A stretch of DNA of 20,667 nt from Penium margaritaceum (GCA_023375785.1 SZWC01009545.1:40728-61394), one strand, 5' to 3'; positions 1 through 9,940 are shown, numbered from the stretch's first letter. The notes: a model not told the origin generated them from the sequence alone. A program made the numbers and translations.

Positions 1-119
1 TGTGGTCCTGTCTTTTATTTGATCCTGCATGCTTGATGCTTGAGTTCGCAGACCTAGATGTGACCTCGAAGTCAAGGCTGGGTATTTCTGACTGACGTAG
101 GTTGTGCGCAAACATGGAA

Positions 120-233
120 CCGGCCTAGAGCCGGATTTAGGGTCGTGCGCGGAATTTCCGCGCACCTGGGAATTGAGCGCCGGCGAGCTTCGCTCGCCGG
201 CCGATGGGTGGGCTCGAGTAGCGAGTCCCACCC
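120..233. repeat. Cluster of four adjacent GC-rich hairpins
   Basis: Four inverted repeats lie side by side. Arms 120-124/130-134 form a 5-bp stem. Arms 145-154/156-165 form a perfect 10-bp stem (GTGCGCGGAA against TTCCGCGCAC). Arms 179-188/192-201 form a perfect 10-bp stem (GCCGGCGAGC against GCTCGCCGGC) with a 3-nt loop. Arms 206-216/222-233 form an 11-bp stem with one bulged base and a 5-nt loop. The block is much more GC-rich than its surroundings and lies just beyond the last recognisable MULE transposase sequence. I do not recognise it. A foldback element, the end of a non-autonomous transposon, or a structured RNA are possibilities. The pairing is read directly from the sequence; any function is unknown. 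Confidence 0.75.
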
Positions 234-339
234 CCTAGAGCTCTTCAATGCTCACGCTCAACACTTGTACTTTTTTTACGACGGATCCATGGCCGCCCCT
301 CACCCAACCATAACTCACTCAAATCAGCACCGTTTTGCA

Positions 340-1300
340 CGAAACAAGTTGCAATAGATTTGTTTCGTTCCCTCTACCCATTGTCACAGTTACAAATGAT
401 GGTAGTGCCTCGCTCTCGTACTGTGCAATACGCCTGCGACAGCTATTGAACGAATCATGTCCATTTGTCTTTGTCTTCCTGGCAGCAAAGAGGCCATGCC
501 ATGGGAATGGAGTAGTTGTTGGCGTCCTAGTGTTGGGCAATCATCATGACATGTTTGAATTTGTCTTACAAAAAAAGTGCCATCCATAGTGACGAGACGA
601 CGGACATGGTTCTAACCCTCCCAATGGGCCTCGGGTGTGATGAAGGCCTAGTAAAACAGGTCATTCTTCTCCTGCTTTGCGTACACAACGGTCCGGGGGT
701 CCACCCTCTTCAATTGCAGGGCAAAGAGTACATATGTAGCCATTTTTCTAGAAGGAGAATTCACAATCGAACACGAATACGAAGTAGGATGACTATGCGG
801 GAATGAAAACCTCTTCGATGTAGCCTTGTAAGAGAGACTAGGACAACATGTTCTCCCCCAATGGCTTCTCCTAGGCCGCCTGCTTGGCTCAGTAGAAAAC
901 TGGGTATTCCACCTTCTCGCCTACCCGGGCCTCGACAATTTACTACAGTGACTTCGTGTCAATTGAGGGCTCCTTCTTGACCGTCTGCTCAATGTGGCAT
1001 AGCACCCATGCAACACGGCATGCCTGGCCTTCCTTCTAAGCGTTGGGAATGCACTTGTGGCTGTCAACATACTCAATGATGGCCATGATTCCGTGCTTGT
1101 CCTGGTAGCTCGCCTTTTGCAACCATACACAGCCCGTGGTCTTCCACCAACCGCAGCGAACATCCAATCAGGTTAGCTCACTATGGATCAAGGAAAGGTG
1201 CATGTTACGGTCAACGGTGAAATCTTGGATAGCTTTAAGAAAAGCCTCCATGTTGTCAAATCTGGCCACCATGGAAATCTTTGTATCTTGCTTTGCGCTT
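340..1300 (-). pseudogene. Mutator-like (MULE) transposase, degenerate fragment
   Basis: Read right to left, the minus strand shows the MULE transposase order across several frames. About 1180-1260 gives FDNMEAFLKAIQDFTVDRN, which resembles the start of the plant MuDR DNA-binding domain. About 1070-1150 gives KTTGCVWLQKASYQDKHG, IIEYVDSHKC follows, and the pair matches the end of that domain. About 860-1010 keeps the linker pattern (VKKEPSIDTKSL, then GEKVEYPVFY and AKQAA). About 620-720 gives RVDPRTVVYAKQEKNDLFY and AFITPEAHWEG. MDGTF at about 575-587 and DANNYSIPMAW at about 500-530 correspond to the first part of the DDE core. RGTTIICNCDNG at about 370-410 resembles the region of the second acidic residue. 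The zinc-finger C-terminal part is missing. In-frame stops and at least four frame changes make it a pseudogene. The family call rests on the ordered motifs and not on any single open frame. Confidence 0.72.
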
Positions 1301-1810
1301 GCGAGCGCTTGGAGAAAGAGCGGCTTGCACGTCCTTGCCGGTTTTCTCTGTTGGGGGCAGTGGAGTCTCCTCATCCAACAACCCTGCACAAAAGAAACGT
1401 ATTAAAGTGTGAGAGAGATGAAAGCAAATCATTGACAAGAACATACAAGGTTTGGTGGCAAGCGGACATCGTACTTGGACATAGCAGGGTGTCCAACACC
1501 AACTGGTGCGGTGCCATATCTATAGAGTTAGTATGTTCAACCCACCGGCATGGTAACCACAAGATGGACGGTCGTGTTGACTCCCTCCAGTCCGCATTGT
1601 ATGCTCTTCAACGCGCTCATGGGAGCGAGGGGTCATGCGCTTTGAAACACCGACTTGACAGTTGTACTCGTGCTCCTCCCAGTCAGTGAAGAGGAACAAG
1701 GACTCGGGGTGGTAACAGGAGACCAAGACCTCAAGAGGATCTTCGTCCTCCTCATCTGAGTAGTCTCCTCCAGTGACGCAAAAAGTGGGGGGAATCTTGG
1801 CCAAAAGTGG
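1301..1810 (-). other. Possible upstream coding remnant of the MULE transposase
   Basis: The minus strand holds an open stretch from about 1804 to 1520 with an acidic run (DYSDEEDEDPLEV) followed by ESLFLFTDWEEHEYNC. Between 1260 and 1380 there is a basic, serine-rich segment (ALSPSARKRKARYKD). The composition is compatible with the poorly conserved N-terminal part of a MULE protein ahead of its DNA-binding domain, and the strand is the same. I do not recognise a domain here. Overlapping plus-strand frames exist but have no coding character that I can identify. Confidence 0.3.
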
Positions 1811-4800
1811 GTAGAAAAGTGTTTTCCATGCAACCTAGCATTCATTCTATCCACCATGTGCACTTGACAAACCCACCCGGTGTTAAGGCGAGGAGGAGAG
1901 CCATCCCGAAGATAGAGGCCCATTGTGACAAAGCAGCAACATTGAAAGGACGTGAAGACTATACAATGGTCACGACCCATACAGATGATGAGAGAGAATG
2001 TCCATATCGCATGACAAACAGTCAACTTACCACTATGACAACCGTCGCTAACCATGCAAGTGGGAACAGCACATTAAAAGGGGATGGAAAAAACATGAAT
2101 CCTTCCATGTACCTGGGGCCGGAATACCTACAAGGGGAGGCACGTAAGCGTCGACTGAGCAACGTTGACAGCATGTTGCCTGTTCTCAAAGTATCCGCCA
2201 GGTGGCGTCATTTGCATGTGGATGAAAATTGGCAACGTCCACTCGGCAACCTATCGCATGAGCGGGATATGCAATTGTTAAACTCCATTCGGATCACATA
2301 CGATAGCGCTGGTTTGTGTTCAGATATGAGGGAGTTCTATGACAATTTCCGCATGAGTATGATGTCATCTTTGCCTCGGTCTTCAGAGTTTCAATCCCGC
2401 TGCTCAAAGGGCCTAATAAAGTAGGGATCAATTGTACATTTATGCAGATACATATTCTATCTAAATTTGTACTTCGCGTCGAGTCATTTCGATGGTACAT
2501 GAGTCGGGGCTCATTTCATGGGTTGTAGAATTGGTGATCAAAATCAATGACACATAGAAATAATACTTCTGATGCCCACCTTTAAAAAAAAAAATCCTCT
2601 GCAACCGGTGTAGCATGAATTGGTTTGCAGTAGTGTATACGGCACGCATGATCCGGGAAAAGTGGTTACAAGAAGCATTTTTGTGTAAAGTGAATACCGT
2701 GTTCTTGTTGTGCGAAACATGGCCTGGAGAGAATTCGAAGATCCAAACGGTGGGTATAGCAGAGTTAGGCTGGTCATTGTCAATAAACACTAATGACAAA
2801 GGGCAACCCAGTATTGTTGAAATGTTAACAAGAATCATAAGACTTCAGTTGTCTATTCTATAATGCTGGTAGGTCTACTCAAAAACATTGGGTATGGAAC
2901 ACTGAAGGTTATTGCAAGTGGCCAACATGCCCTTTACGTGTTGGTGCAAAACGCTTGGCACACGTTGGGCTACAAATACAAGGACATCGGTGCTTACGTG
3001 TGAGAATCATGGACTTGAGTACTTCAAGGATGTAACCCCTCCCCCCCCACCTTCAATGCCTTAGTGGGTTACATAGGCATGGTCGCTGCCATCTAAATAT
3101 CCCTTAAGAACATTATCAACGTCTCATGGGTTGTTGGAAGGCTTAAAACTATTGTACACCATATTGTTGCCATAGCAGTTGAGGTTTTTTCACTCTTCCG
3201 TCTTGGCGGTCTTCAAACATATACTCTCTGTCCTGATCCACTTGAGGTTTCCTTCCAATCACAATGGACATCTCCTGGCTCGCAAAAACCACACATAATA
3301 GAGGGGTAGGAGAGAGGGATAAAAACATTTATATATGTAGGGTAGAGTTACAAGAGGAAGAAAGTACAGTGGGCATAGAACGATTTTGGCTGAGAACACC
3401 TACCGCACACATCTAACAACATGAAAACCACACATGAACATGCATATTTCATACTTTTCACAAGACAATCATCACATTTGTGTATTAGCACAAGCAACAG
3501 AGGTTCCATTGGTAGGAATGCAGTCTTGCACAACATGGTGAGCAACAGTTTGTTGCAAAACATTTTGTTACACACCAACATGTGGTTTGTCTGTAAGTGA
3601 TACATGCCATCATTCTTGGCCATGACCACCACCCCTCACAATTGAGTAATGCAACAGATGTGGAGATGTAAATGACGTAGAGAAAGACATAGTTAGGTGT
3701 TTCCTAGCATAACATATGAGGGGTGATGTACTCAGTTTCACTTAAGCTCGACACTGCAAAGCCATAACTTTTATTCTCTTACACAAGAAAACCTTGTCGT
3801 GTACTAGAAGGAAACACTTGGAGCCATTGCAAGTGATGGCTACACTAATGGTCAAGAGACCACGAGGCGACAAGGGTAGGGCTGGTAGAAAATTCCTTGC
3901 CTAAGCCCGTATTTCAACGACATCGAGGGGGGGCAAGGACAAGGAGAACAGCAAGTGAGAGCAATTGAGTGAAAATAGAAGAAATTGGCACAAAATCATT
4001 GGAAGTGCTTTTACTATGACAAAACTTTTTCACCGTGTCTGGAAGAAAACCAAGTTTTGTTTAGTACAAAATCTGAGATTTGTTATTGAAGAACTTGTGC
4101 AAACAAAGGAGTTCAATTTGTGAGACTATTCATTTGGGGCCTTCAATGCGGAGACAGGGTTAAAATGAAAGAAATAACCTTTTGGGCACTACAAATCCTT
4201 GATCCTGCATTTAAGTTGTTATTTTGATTTCCCCCATTGTGAAAAAGAAGGGATAAAATCCCCCGCCATAATGGCGTCCACCAAGGTGGACGCCATCATG
4301 CATACTTCAAAAATAACTTTGGATTCAATTGGTCCCATGCCCCCACTTTTACAAATTGAATGAAGTGTGCCCCAGCCGTGACCTTGGTTCAAACTTTATG
4401 ATAATAATGCCCCAACCTTGTAGTTTAGTGAGAAGATACCACAAAGATATTGCATTTTGTAAAACATAAAACAAATAGTTCATTTACGCTTGTTATTCAC
4501 TCCGTGTTTCCGCTTGTACAACACTTGCAAACTCAACAAACCAGAGACAAATACCTTCTAATTATATTTCTTACTTTGACAGGAAGACCACGTACTTGAA
4601 GACAGCCGTCAATTGACAAGTTCTAAATGTGAGATAAAAAATATGTTAAAAACCATGGAATCGGATGCAATGTTACAAAGTTGCCCCCAGTTCACCCATT
4701 ACAAATATTGGCCGAGGTTACATTACACATTAATTCCTTGAATGGGGACATGCTTCTTTTTCTTTCAGTGTCAGGGCCTCATAGAATCAAAGTTCCAAAC

Positions 4801-5354
4801 TGGGGACACGGCTCATTCAAAGTGAACAGAGCTGTGTCATTCCACTGAAATGTGGTGCAAACTGGGGACATTTCACTATCTTAGAAACTCCCCCACTGCT
4901 CTAACGCTTAACGACAGTAGAACCAGGCAAGGGAGAAAGCGAGGGAGCTTGAAAGAGTAAGGGAATACATCATCGGTTAAAAGAGAAGATCATGACCTTA
5001 ATTAAATGATATTTATTGTCCCATGTGGGTGAGGCTGATAAATGTTGCATGTGTTAATGTGTGTCTGTACCAACTTCATCTCCTACTATTGTTCTGGTTC
5101 ATCATCATAGTTCAGAGAATGGCGATTCGAGTCCACAAAAGGGGGTGTTCTTCCTCCCGCACCAACTGGAAATCATCATCAATGACCATAAGCAGGGAAA
5201 GGAAAATATCTACAATATCCAGAGGCCTATTTTGTTCTAAATCTTACCCCTTGTTGTGGGACTGAAACAAGGAATTTCTAGCCTTGAACTAGAGAGCTCG
5301 CAGAATTTTTTACGATCTGATTTTTTCATCTGTATATTACTTAAAATAACTGAC
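1811..5354. other. About 3.5 kb without a recognisable gene
   Basis: This stretch becomes more AT-rich from left to right. A plus-strand frame at 1807-2424 (205 codons, rich in Met, Ser and Arg) is the longest open frame in it. It has no motif I recognise, and I treat it as probably fortuitous. Minus-strand frames at 2461-2838 and 3348-3632 likewise have no recognisable family; the latter is rich in Cys, Met and Leu. The region contains a homopolymer (A at 2583-2592), a 16-bp hairpin at 4267-4300 and a motif TGGGGACA repeated at about 60-bp spacing near 4743-4870. No promoter, tRNA or rRNA was recognised. It could be host intergenic DNA or older unrecognised elements. Confidence 0.5.
4267..4300. 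repeat. Compact 16-bp inverted repeat with a 2-nt loop
   Basis: The arms 4267-4282 and 4285-4300 are reverse complements at 15 of 16 positions, and the inner 12 bp (ATGGCGTCCACC against GGTGGACGCCAT) are perfect. The loop is AA. The hairpin is GC-rich inside AT-rich DNA. It might be a small palindromic mobile repeat or the centre of a foldback element; nothing in the flanks decides this. Confidence 0.7.
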
Positions 5355-5719
5355 ACTCAATCTTGGCCACCAGTAGTGCCCAGAGAGCGCATATCCCCTT
5401 TTTGTGATCCCACATAGGCTGCCAAAAATGTGGAACTAGGAGATCATCTTCGCTCAAAAGTCTCCCGAGCTTGGCACAGTGATTTATTCTCCGTGCCAGC
5501 AAATGCTTAGAGATTCTATCAACACGTATTTTGCCAGATTACGAGACTCAATCCACACAGTATCTCATTTGGATGTTGTTTACAAATTCATTGCAATGAA
5601 TAACCTCTTGAGGTGGTTGTCGCACAGGTGTGGGAGCGTCACATATCTGTGTAAATGCTACCGTATTTTTCATAAAACACGCATTGATGTCAATGGTAGC
5701 TTTGATTTTCACAATCTGC

Positions 5720-6065
5720 CGGCTTAGTGGATCAACCACGTTGATGCGTCCCTACCAAGTCTTCCATGTTAACGAGAACCGACCAAGGTATTTATTGAAA
5801 CGCTCTTGTCGCCTTCATAGATTCACTTGTATTGAAAAACAACAATGGGTTATGGCCGGTCACAACCATCACACCTCCCTCTGCACCTTTGAGGTAACAA
5901 CACCACACCTTGAAAACGTGTATCAAAGCCATGAGCTCATGATCACTAGTCGTGTATCACGTTTTTGTGGGGATGAGCTTTTGGCTCTTATACGTTATAG
6001 AGTGACAGTTTGGCATGAGACCAATCCCAAGTCATACCACCTACATGTCACACCGCACCTTCTAG
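5720..6065 (-). pseudogene. RNase H domain of the outer gypsy element, degenerate
   Basis: The minus strand gives SQKLIPTK, then HELMALIHVFKVWCCYLKGA and VMVVTGHNPLLFF. These align with the inner element segments SEKLIPAE, KELLAVVHAFKMWHCYLEGA and TVTDHDPLVFF at 10137-10376. The aspartate of the TDH motif has become glycine (TGH), which would remove one of the metal-binding residues. It directly follows the decayed RT in the expected order. Confidence 0.7.
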
Positions 6066-6073
6066 CATCGTGA

Positions 6074-6850
6074 TCAATGTAGAAGAGCAAAGCCAAGAGC
6101 AGTGGAAGGAAGTTCTTTGACCTTGAGGAAAGCATTTATGTTGTCTGGTGTCCATTCCCAGTGTTTATCCTTTTGTGAAAGTCCGGTGAGGGGTGCGATG
6201 AGCTCCGCATACCTGTGTAAGAATCTTGTGGTTTGTAAGACCGAGACAAGATCAAATCTGCCCAACAGATTGTGGGCACGACCAATCCACTACTACTTGG
6301 AAAATGTTTTGGCTGAAATTGATACCTTCGTATCTAACGATGTCGCTAATGTACTCGAGCTCATTTTGTACAAAATTGCACTTGCTCAGGTCTGCATAAA
6401 ACATTTTACGCACATGATCCACGTGTTGTTTCATTTTCTTAGAGAAAAGTAGGTAATGCAATAAAAATAGGTCGAGTTGCTTGGCGACACTTCTTCATCT
6501 CTCCATGGAAAATTCCTCAGGTGTTCTCCAACCCAAAGTATGGAATCAGAAACCCATAACGTCCCAGATGTTTCTGGAAACCCGTTATGAGCACATAATC
6601 TTCCACAAGACAAATGTGAGGGTAAACCTATGACAAATCAAAGTACGAGAAAACAATTTCTTCGTTGAGTTGATCTGAGAGGTCCTTAGTGCGCGGAAAG
6701 GGTAATCGATTTTACACTGTGAGCTTGTTTGACGACCGTACATCCACACAAATTTCTAAAACACCAGCCCTGTTGTTCACAGAAAACAATCTTGGCCTCG
6801 TACGGTGAGCCACTCAGCTCAATCAACCCTCTTGCCAGATATCCTAGTGG
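6074..6850 (-). pseudogene. Reverse transcriptase domain of the outer gypsy element, degenerate
   Basis: Minus-strand frames give, in order, the RT leader (LARGLIELSGSPYE), a palm segment with the first catalytic aspartate region (FDLS, then GRYGFLIPYFGLENT, about 6520-6650), the connection after the active site (SKKMKQHVDHVRK, 6400-6450, then ADLSKCNFVQNELEYIS) and a terminal segment similar to LTGLSQKDKHWEWTPD (6130-6190). The active-site box that should read YLDD aligns with FLLH near 6450-6465, so both aspartates are lost. Several frame changes and stops confirm that it is not functional. The upstream frame up to about 7084 (QFFKLKWQDQLKLLHIGTHE and neighbours) runs into this domain but is not like RT, and probably belongs to the adjacent insertion. 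Confidence 0.72.
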
Positions 6851-7952
6851 TTTTAAAGCTATCATGTCTGAATTCTGGTAGTAATGTGGTCCTTTGTTTT
6901 TAACATATTCTTGACTTTTGAAGTATTCATGTGTTCCTATGTGAAGGAGTTTGAGCTGATCTTGCCATTTAAGCTTGAAAAACTGCCTGGTTTTTTTTCT
7001 TGGATACATGTAGGGATCACCCAGAAAATTTGATTTTGTGTTTGCCCTATCCGGAATTTGGGTGAATAAGACTCCCCTACCCACTGACCTGAGAACATTG
7101 AAATTTTACCCACAAACATCGAGAACGCAGCATGTCGATGCTGCATGCAATGTTGTGTCGACACTCTGACGTTATCAATCTCTTTAAACATTCACAAACC
7201 CCTCATTTGAGGGGCTTGTGAATGTTAGGGGGGGGGGGGCTATGGTTCACATGGGGGGTACGAGACTCCTCGTCTGTTGAAAGGGAACCTGTTGGGCCCC
7301 GCTACCGTGGGGCACAGCAGGAGCCCGCACAAAAACAAAACCCTAATACCCCGAATGTAATTTGGGATAGGGTTTGAATAATGTTTGAATGTCAAACATC
7401 CACAGTTTGCGAGTGAGGAAGAGAAAACAGAACGAGCGTTTCCGCTCGATGTAAGAAATGGACGTTTTTGCTCAATCGCGATTCTTGCATGGGAGCGAGA
7501 ATCACGAGAGGGTCGACATGCCCCACTTTTCTTTGCTTGATGACCGGCGCATGGCGATGATCAGGCATGGTGAAGCAAGTGGGAAGGGCAGTCTTTTCTC
7601 TTAAGTCGCCGAGCAGGACGTCAGTGACCACCTCGTGGATAGGGTAGAAGGGTTATTGTGCCTTTTTTCTTATCCTTGATTTCACTGCATGATCTTTTGG
7701 TCTCGTCAGAGTGCTTGCCTCGTTCACATAGCAAACGTCGCTAACTTGTACCACACCACTAACACTACTCGTGTGTGATTGAATCAACTAACACAACTCA
7801 CACTACTTTCACTGGAGCCATTTGCCAACCTCTACCCTTCACACTTATCATCGATGACTGAGTTGGCTGTACGAATGGTAGAACATAGATTGGTGCACGT
7901 GCACACATGAAAAAAGGGACATTATTCATCTAGGTTTGCTAACATCTGCACA
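6851..7952. other. Unrecognised palindrome-rich segment inserted in the outer element's RT
   Basis: This 1.1-kb stretch separates the end of the outer RT remnant from the 124-bp repeat that abuts the inner element. It has no similarity that I can see to the gypsy copies. It contains several hairpins between 7127 and 7322, a run of 12 G at 7228-7239, and a minus-strand open frame at 7392-7631 (79 codons, beginning near LLGDLREKTALPT) of unknown family. It may be the body of a separate small element. In that case its right remnant would be only about 34 bp (16169-16202). Confidence 0.5.
7187..7239. repeat. 19-bp hairpin followed by a 12-G tract
   Basis: Arms 7187-7205 and 7208-7226 are reverse complements with one mismatch and a 2-nt loop; GAGGGG and its complement form the top of the stem. 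One base beyond the right arm is a run of 12 G (7228-7239). Hairpin plus terminus is a Helitron-like arrangement, but no CTRR end follows, so I do not call a Helitron. Confidence 0.7.
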
Positions 7953-8076
7953 TATTAACTTCTTATCCACAACAAAAGAAGTTTAGTCCCGAACACCTTA
8001 AATATGAGCATCAAATGATATGGTTGTATTAATTCTTCTTTAAATTTGTTGAGGGAACAAAAGAAATTGATTGAGC
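7953..8076. repeat. Left copy of a 124-bp direct repeat flanking the inner element
   Basis: This block aligns without gaps to 16045-16168. By hand count 102 of 124 positions match, and the differences are 13 transitions and 9 transversions. It ends exactly where the left LTR begins (TGTAGCGGG at 8077). Its position is that of a target-site duplication, but the length far exceeds the 4-6 bp made by LTR-element integrases. See the corresponding right copy. Confidence 0.85.
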
Positions 8077-8776
8077 TGTAGCGGGTCGAGCCTCGAGCTC
8101 CTGCTCTGAATTCATCGTCAAAGTTCGCAGAATGGTGTTATCAGTCTGTGCCAGGGGCTTCCCCCATTCTTAGGGCCAAGGGGCAATCGTTATCAACGAC
8201 CCATAGAAGGGAGACTCAAATATTTGGAGTCTTTGGAGGCCCATTCCGTTTTTAACCTCACACCTGGTTTTGGGAACCGGGGATTTTTACCTAGAACTCG
8301 TGCATTTACACGAGTTTTCTGGTTTTGAAACTCATACTTTGTCCTTGGTTTCATTTTTTACGCGTTGGCGCAAAAGTGTCGCGTGTGAGACACGGTCGGC
8401 TATTTCGCGCCGACTTCTCTTGTGTGCAACCCTCGTTCCTTGCTCTCACCTCGCTCTTGCTATCCCTTGTCCTCGCTTGCTTGCTTGCAAGGAGGGCGAG
8501 GGGGGGAGGGCACGAGGTCACGAGGCCTCGCCCTCGAGGCCCTCGTGGCCCCTGAGCCGCCGATAGGGCTAAGGCCGCGATCGGCGGTTGGTGGCTGGCC
8601 GGCTGGTGGCCAGCCGGTCACTTGGCCGACCGCCGACCGTCCAGCCGGCGAGCAGCAAGCTAGCCAACGGCCACTGAATTGCTGGCCGTCAGCTAGCCCT
8701 CGCTGACACGAGGAGTGGTGCGCAACCACCCCTAGCTTCAGCGAGGAGGGAGGGCCGAGCCGGCCTTCCCGTTACA
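8077..8776 (-). repeat. Left LTR (3' LTR) of the inner gypsy element
   Basis: It begins TGTAGCGGG and ends CCCGTTACA, so the ends are inverted repeats at 8 of 9 positions with the usual TG...CA termini. It aligns along its length with 15339-16044; matching landmarks include GGTTTTGGGA, CATTTCGCGCC-like and CCTGTGGCCCCT-like tracts and the terminal GAGGAGGGAGGGCC. The right-hand 300 bp is very GC-rich and full of GGCCGGCTGG-type repeats. Divergence from the other LTR is roughly 20-25% by eye, which implies an old insertion. Confidence 0.88.
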
Positions 8777-8789
8777 TTCGTCTCCACTT
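8777..8789 (-). other. Polypurine tract candidate of the inner element
   Basis: On the minus strand AAGTGGAGACGAA (11 of 13 purines) lies immediately upstream of the 3' LTR start. This is where the plus-strand primer of an LTR retrotransposon must be. The position is right; the composition is only moderately purine-rich, so some decay is likely. Confidence 0.55.
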
Positions 8790-8934
8790 GTAATGAATAG
8801 TCCCGGTTCACGAACCATAAGCACGATTGTCAGTCAATGAGTCATCAACATTGTGAAAGAAAATTGAATCATTTCAATTACAAGCTAAACATGATCACGT
8901 GCATGGTACTTGGACCTAAGCTACAACTTGTCGG

Positions 8935-9940
8935 TCAGCACGGCCTCCCCCCTTTAGGCTGGAGCATCTGCGCGACAGCTGCTGAAGAGTGGGAGTACAA
9001 GAGTACAACAGCTTGAAGGTGACCCTTCACCTCCTGTAACAAGGAGTCAATGCACTCAACAAAGGATTGAGCAAAAGGAACCTGTCCTCTTGTACTCCCA
9101 CTCTTCACCAATGAAGAGGGCACCACTTGATGCCGACCACTGTTCAACACAAACGGTATGAACTATGTAGACTCGTTCACCGAGTCATTCGCCGCAAACT
9201 CTCTCGTTACCGTCCCAATCATGTATGACAGAGTCAACGTACATTCAAAGCGTTGGTTCCGGAGTGCGGTTCATGCACTCTGTTTGTCCGTCACTCCAAG
9301 GGTGAAACCCTGTCAACATCTGTGACTCGTTACCAAAGTACTCGTGCATCTTTTGCAAGAACTTATTAGCAAATTTTTGATCTCCATCAGAGATAATGCG
9401 GAACGGCAAGCCGTGGTTATTTGCAAAACCCTCAAAGAAGAGACGGGCAGTCTCCTCTATGGTCACATCAATTGTTGTAGGAATGAAGCGTGTCATCTTT
9501 GTCAGACGATCCACAACCACTAGTATTACATCGTGGCCACGGGCCGTGTCGGGACGACCTGTAATGAAGTCCATGCCGACGCACTCTAATGGACTCCCGG
9601 GAATGGGAAGCTGCTGGAGGAGTCCAGCGGGCTTCTTGTTGCTAGCCCTATTCTAAAGACATGGGTTGCATGTCATGCAATACATACGGACATTGAAATT
9701 CCATCCAGGCCACCAATGGTGGTCCGAGAGTGCCTGTCCAGTCTCTCAAGGTCCCATATGGCCTACGACCGGCGGGTTGTAGAATTGGGAGATGATATTT
9801 GCTCGAAGGTCTCCCGGGTTTGGCACAACAATGTTTTCTTTGTGCCAAATGATTCTTGCAACCTCTAGCAATCCGTAATTGTCCAAATTTTGAGTCTTGA
9901 AACCAAGAATCCACACACTATCCTATCCGGGTCTTGTTTA
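8935..9940 (-). pseudogene. Integrase of the inner gypsy element
   Basis: It inserts the cDNA into the host genome. The N-terminal zinc-binding part (about 9580-9940) is split across frames: VVGHMGP, then DHHWWPGWNF and MYCMTCNPC, followed by NRASNKKPAGLLQQLPIPG. The catalytic core is one open frame (9245-9574) beginning MDFITGRPDTARGHDV. The acidic triad is visible as D in MDFITG (codon 9569-9571), D in IISDGD (9386-9388) and E in SDGQTE (9278-9280), with 35 residues between the last two. After a stop and frame change the C-terminal part continues as REFAANDSVNEST, LNSGRHQVV and FVECIDSLLQEVKGHLQAV down to about 8935. The intact triad contrasts with the frame damage on both sides. Confidence 0.88.
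8984..9106. repeat. Perfect 20-bp inverted repeat in the integrase tail
   Basis: Positions 8984-9003 (gaagagtgggagtacaagag) and 9087-9106 are exact reverse complements separated by 83 bp. Both lie in the decayed C-terminal coding part of integrase, downstream of the catalytic core. The lack of any mismatch in an element whose LTRs differ by 20% or more suggests that the inverted copy is younger than the insertion or is maintained by conversion. Confidence 0.85.

Larger units (their letters stand above)
5355..6850 (-). mobile_element. Left half of an outer Ty3/gypsy element (RT, RNase H, start of integrase), decayed
   Basis: This stretch aligns by eye, colinearly, with 9720-11240 of the inner element. 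Examples are the tracts around 5430-5480 against 9790-9840 and 6780-6845 against 11190-11240. Reading right to left it encodes the start of RT (GYLARGLIELSGSPYE, 6785-6850), the palm and connection of RT, RNase H (about 5720-6065), and the zinc-binding N-terminal part of integrase (about 5355-5560). The integrase catalytic core and 3' LTR are not found to its left. Its right edge near 6850 matches the left edge of the fragment beginning at 16203. The two therefore look like one element that was split. Confidence 0.75.

Noticed and set aside
1807..2424. 205-codon plus-strand open frame as a possible host gene
   Set aside because: No recognisable domain. It is unusually rich in Met and Arg and has no relation to the neighbours, and similar lengths arise by chance in frames opposite decayed coding DNA.
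5630..6073. 147-codon plus-strand open frame
   Set aside because: It is antisense to RNase H and integrase remnants on the minus strand and has no motif of its own.
7187..7245. Helitron 3' terminus (hairpin near an end)
   Set aside because: The sequence after the hairpin is a G run followed by CTAT, not CTRR, and no matching 5' TC end or Rep/helicase sequence was seen.
7953..8076. The 124-bp block as part of the LTR itself
   Set aside because: It lies left of the left LTR but right of the right LTR, so it cannot belong to a directly repeated LTR. The LTR edges are also well defined by inverted TGT...ACA ends.
8460..8729. Open frames inside the left LTR (and the matching 15836-16064)
   Set aside because: The GC-rich repeated LTR sequence gives stop-poor frames in several directions, and they are not conserved as one frame between the two LTRs.
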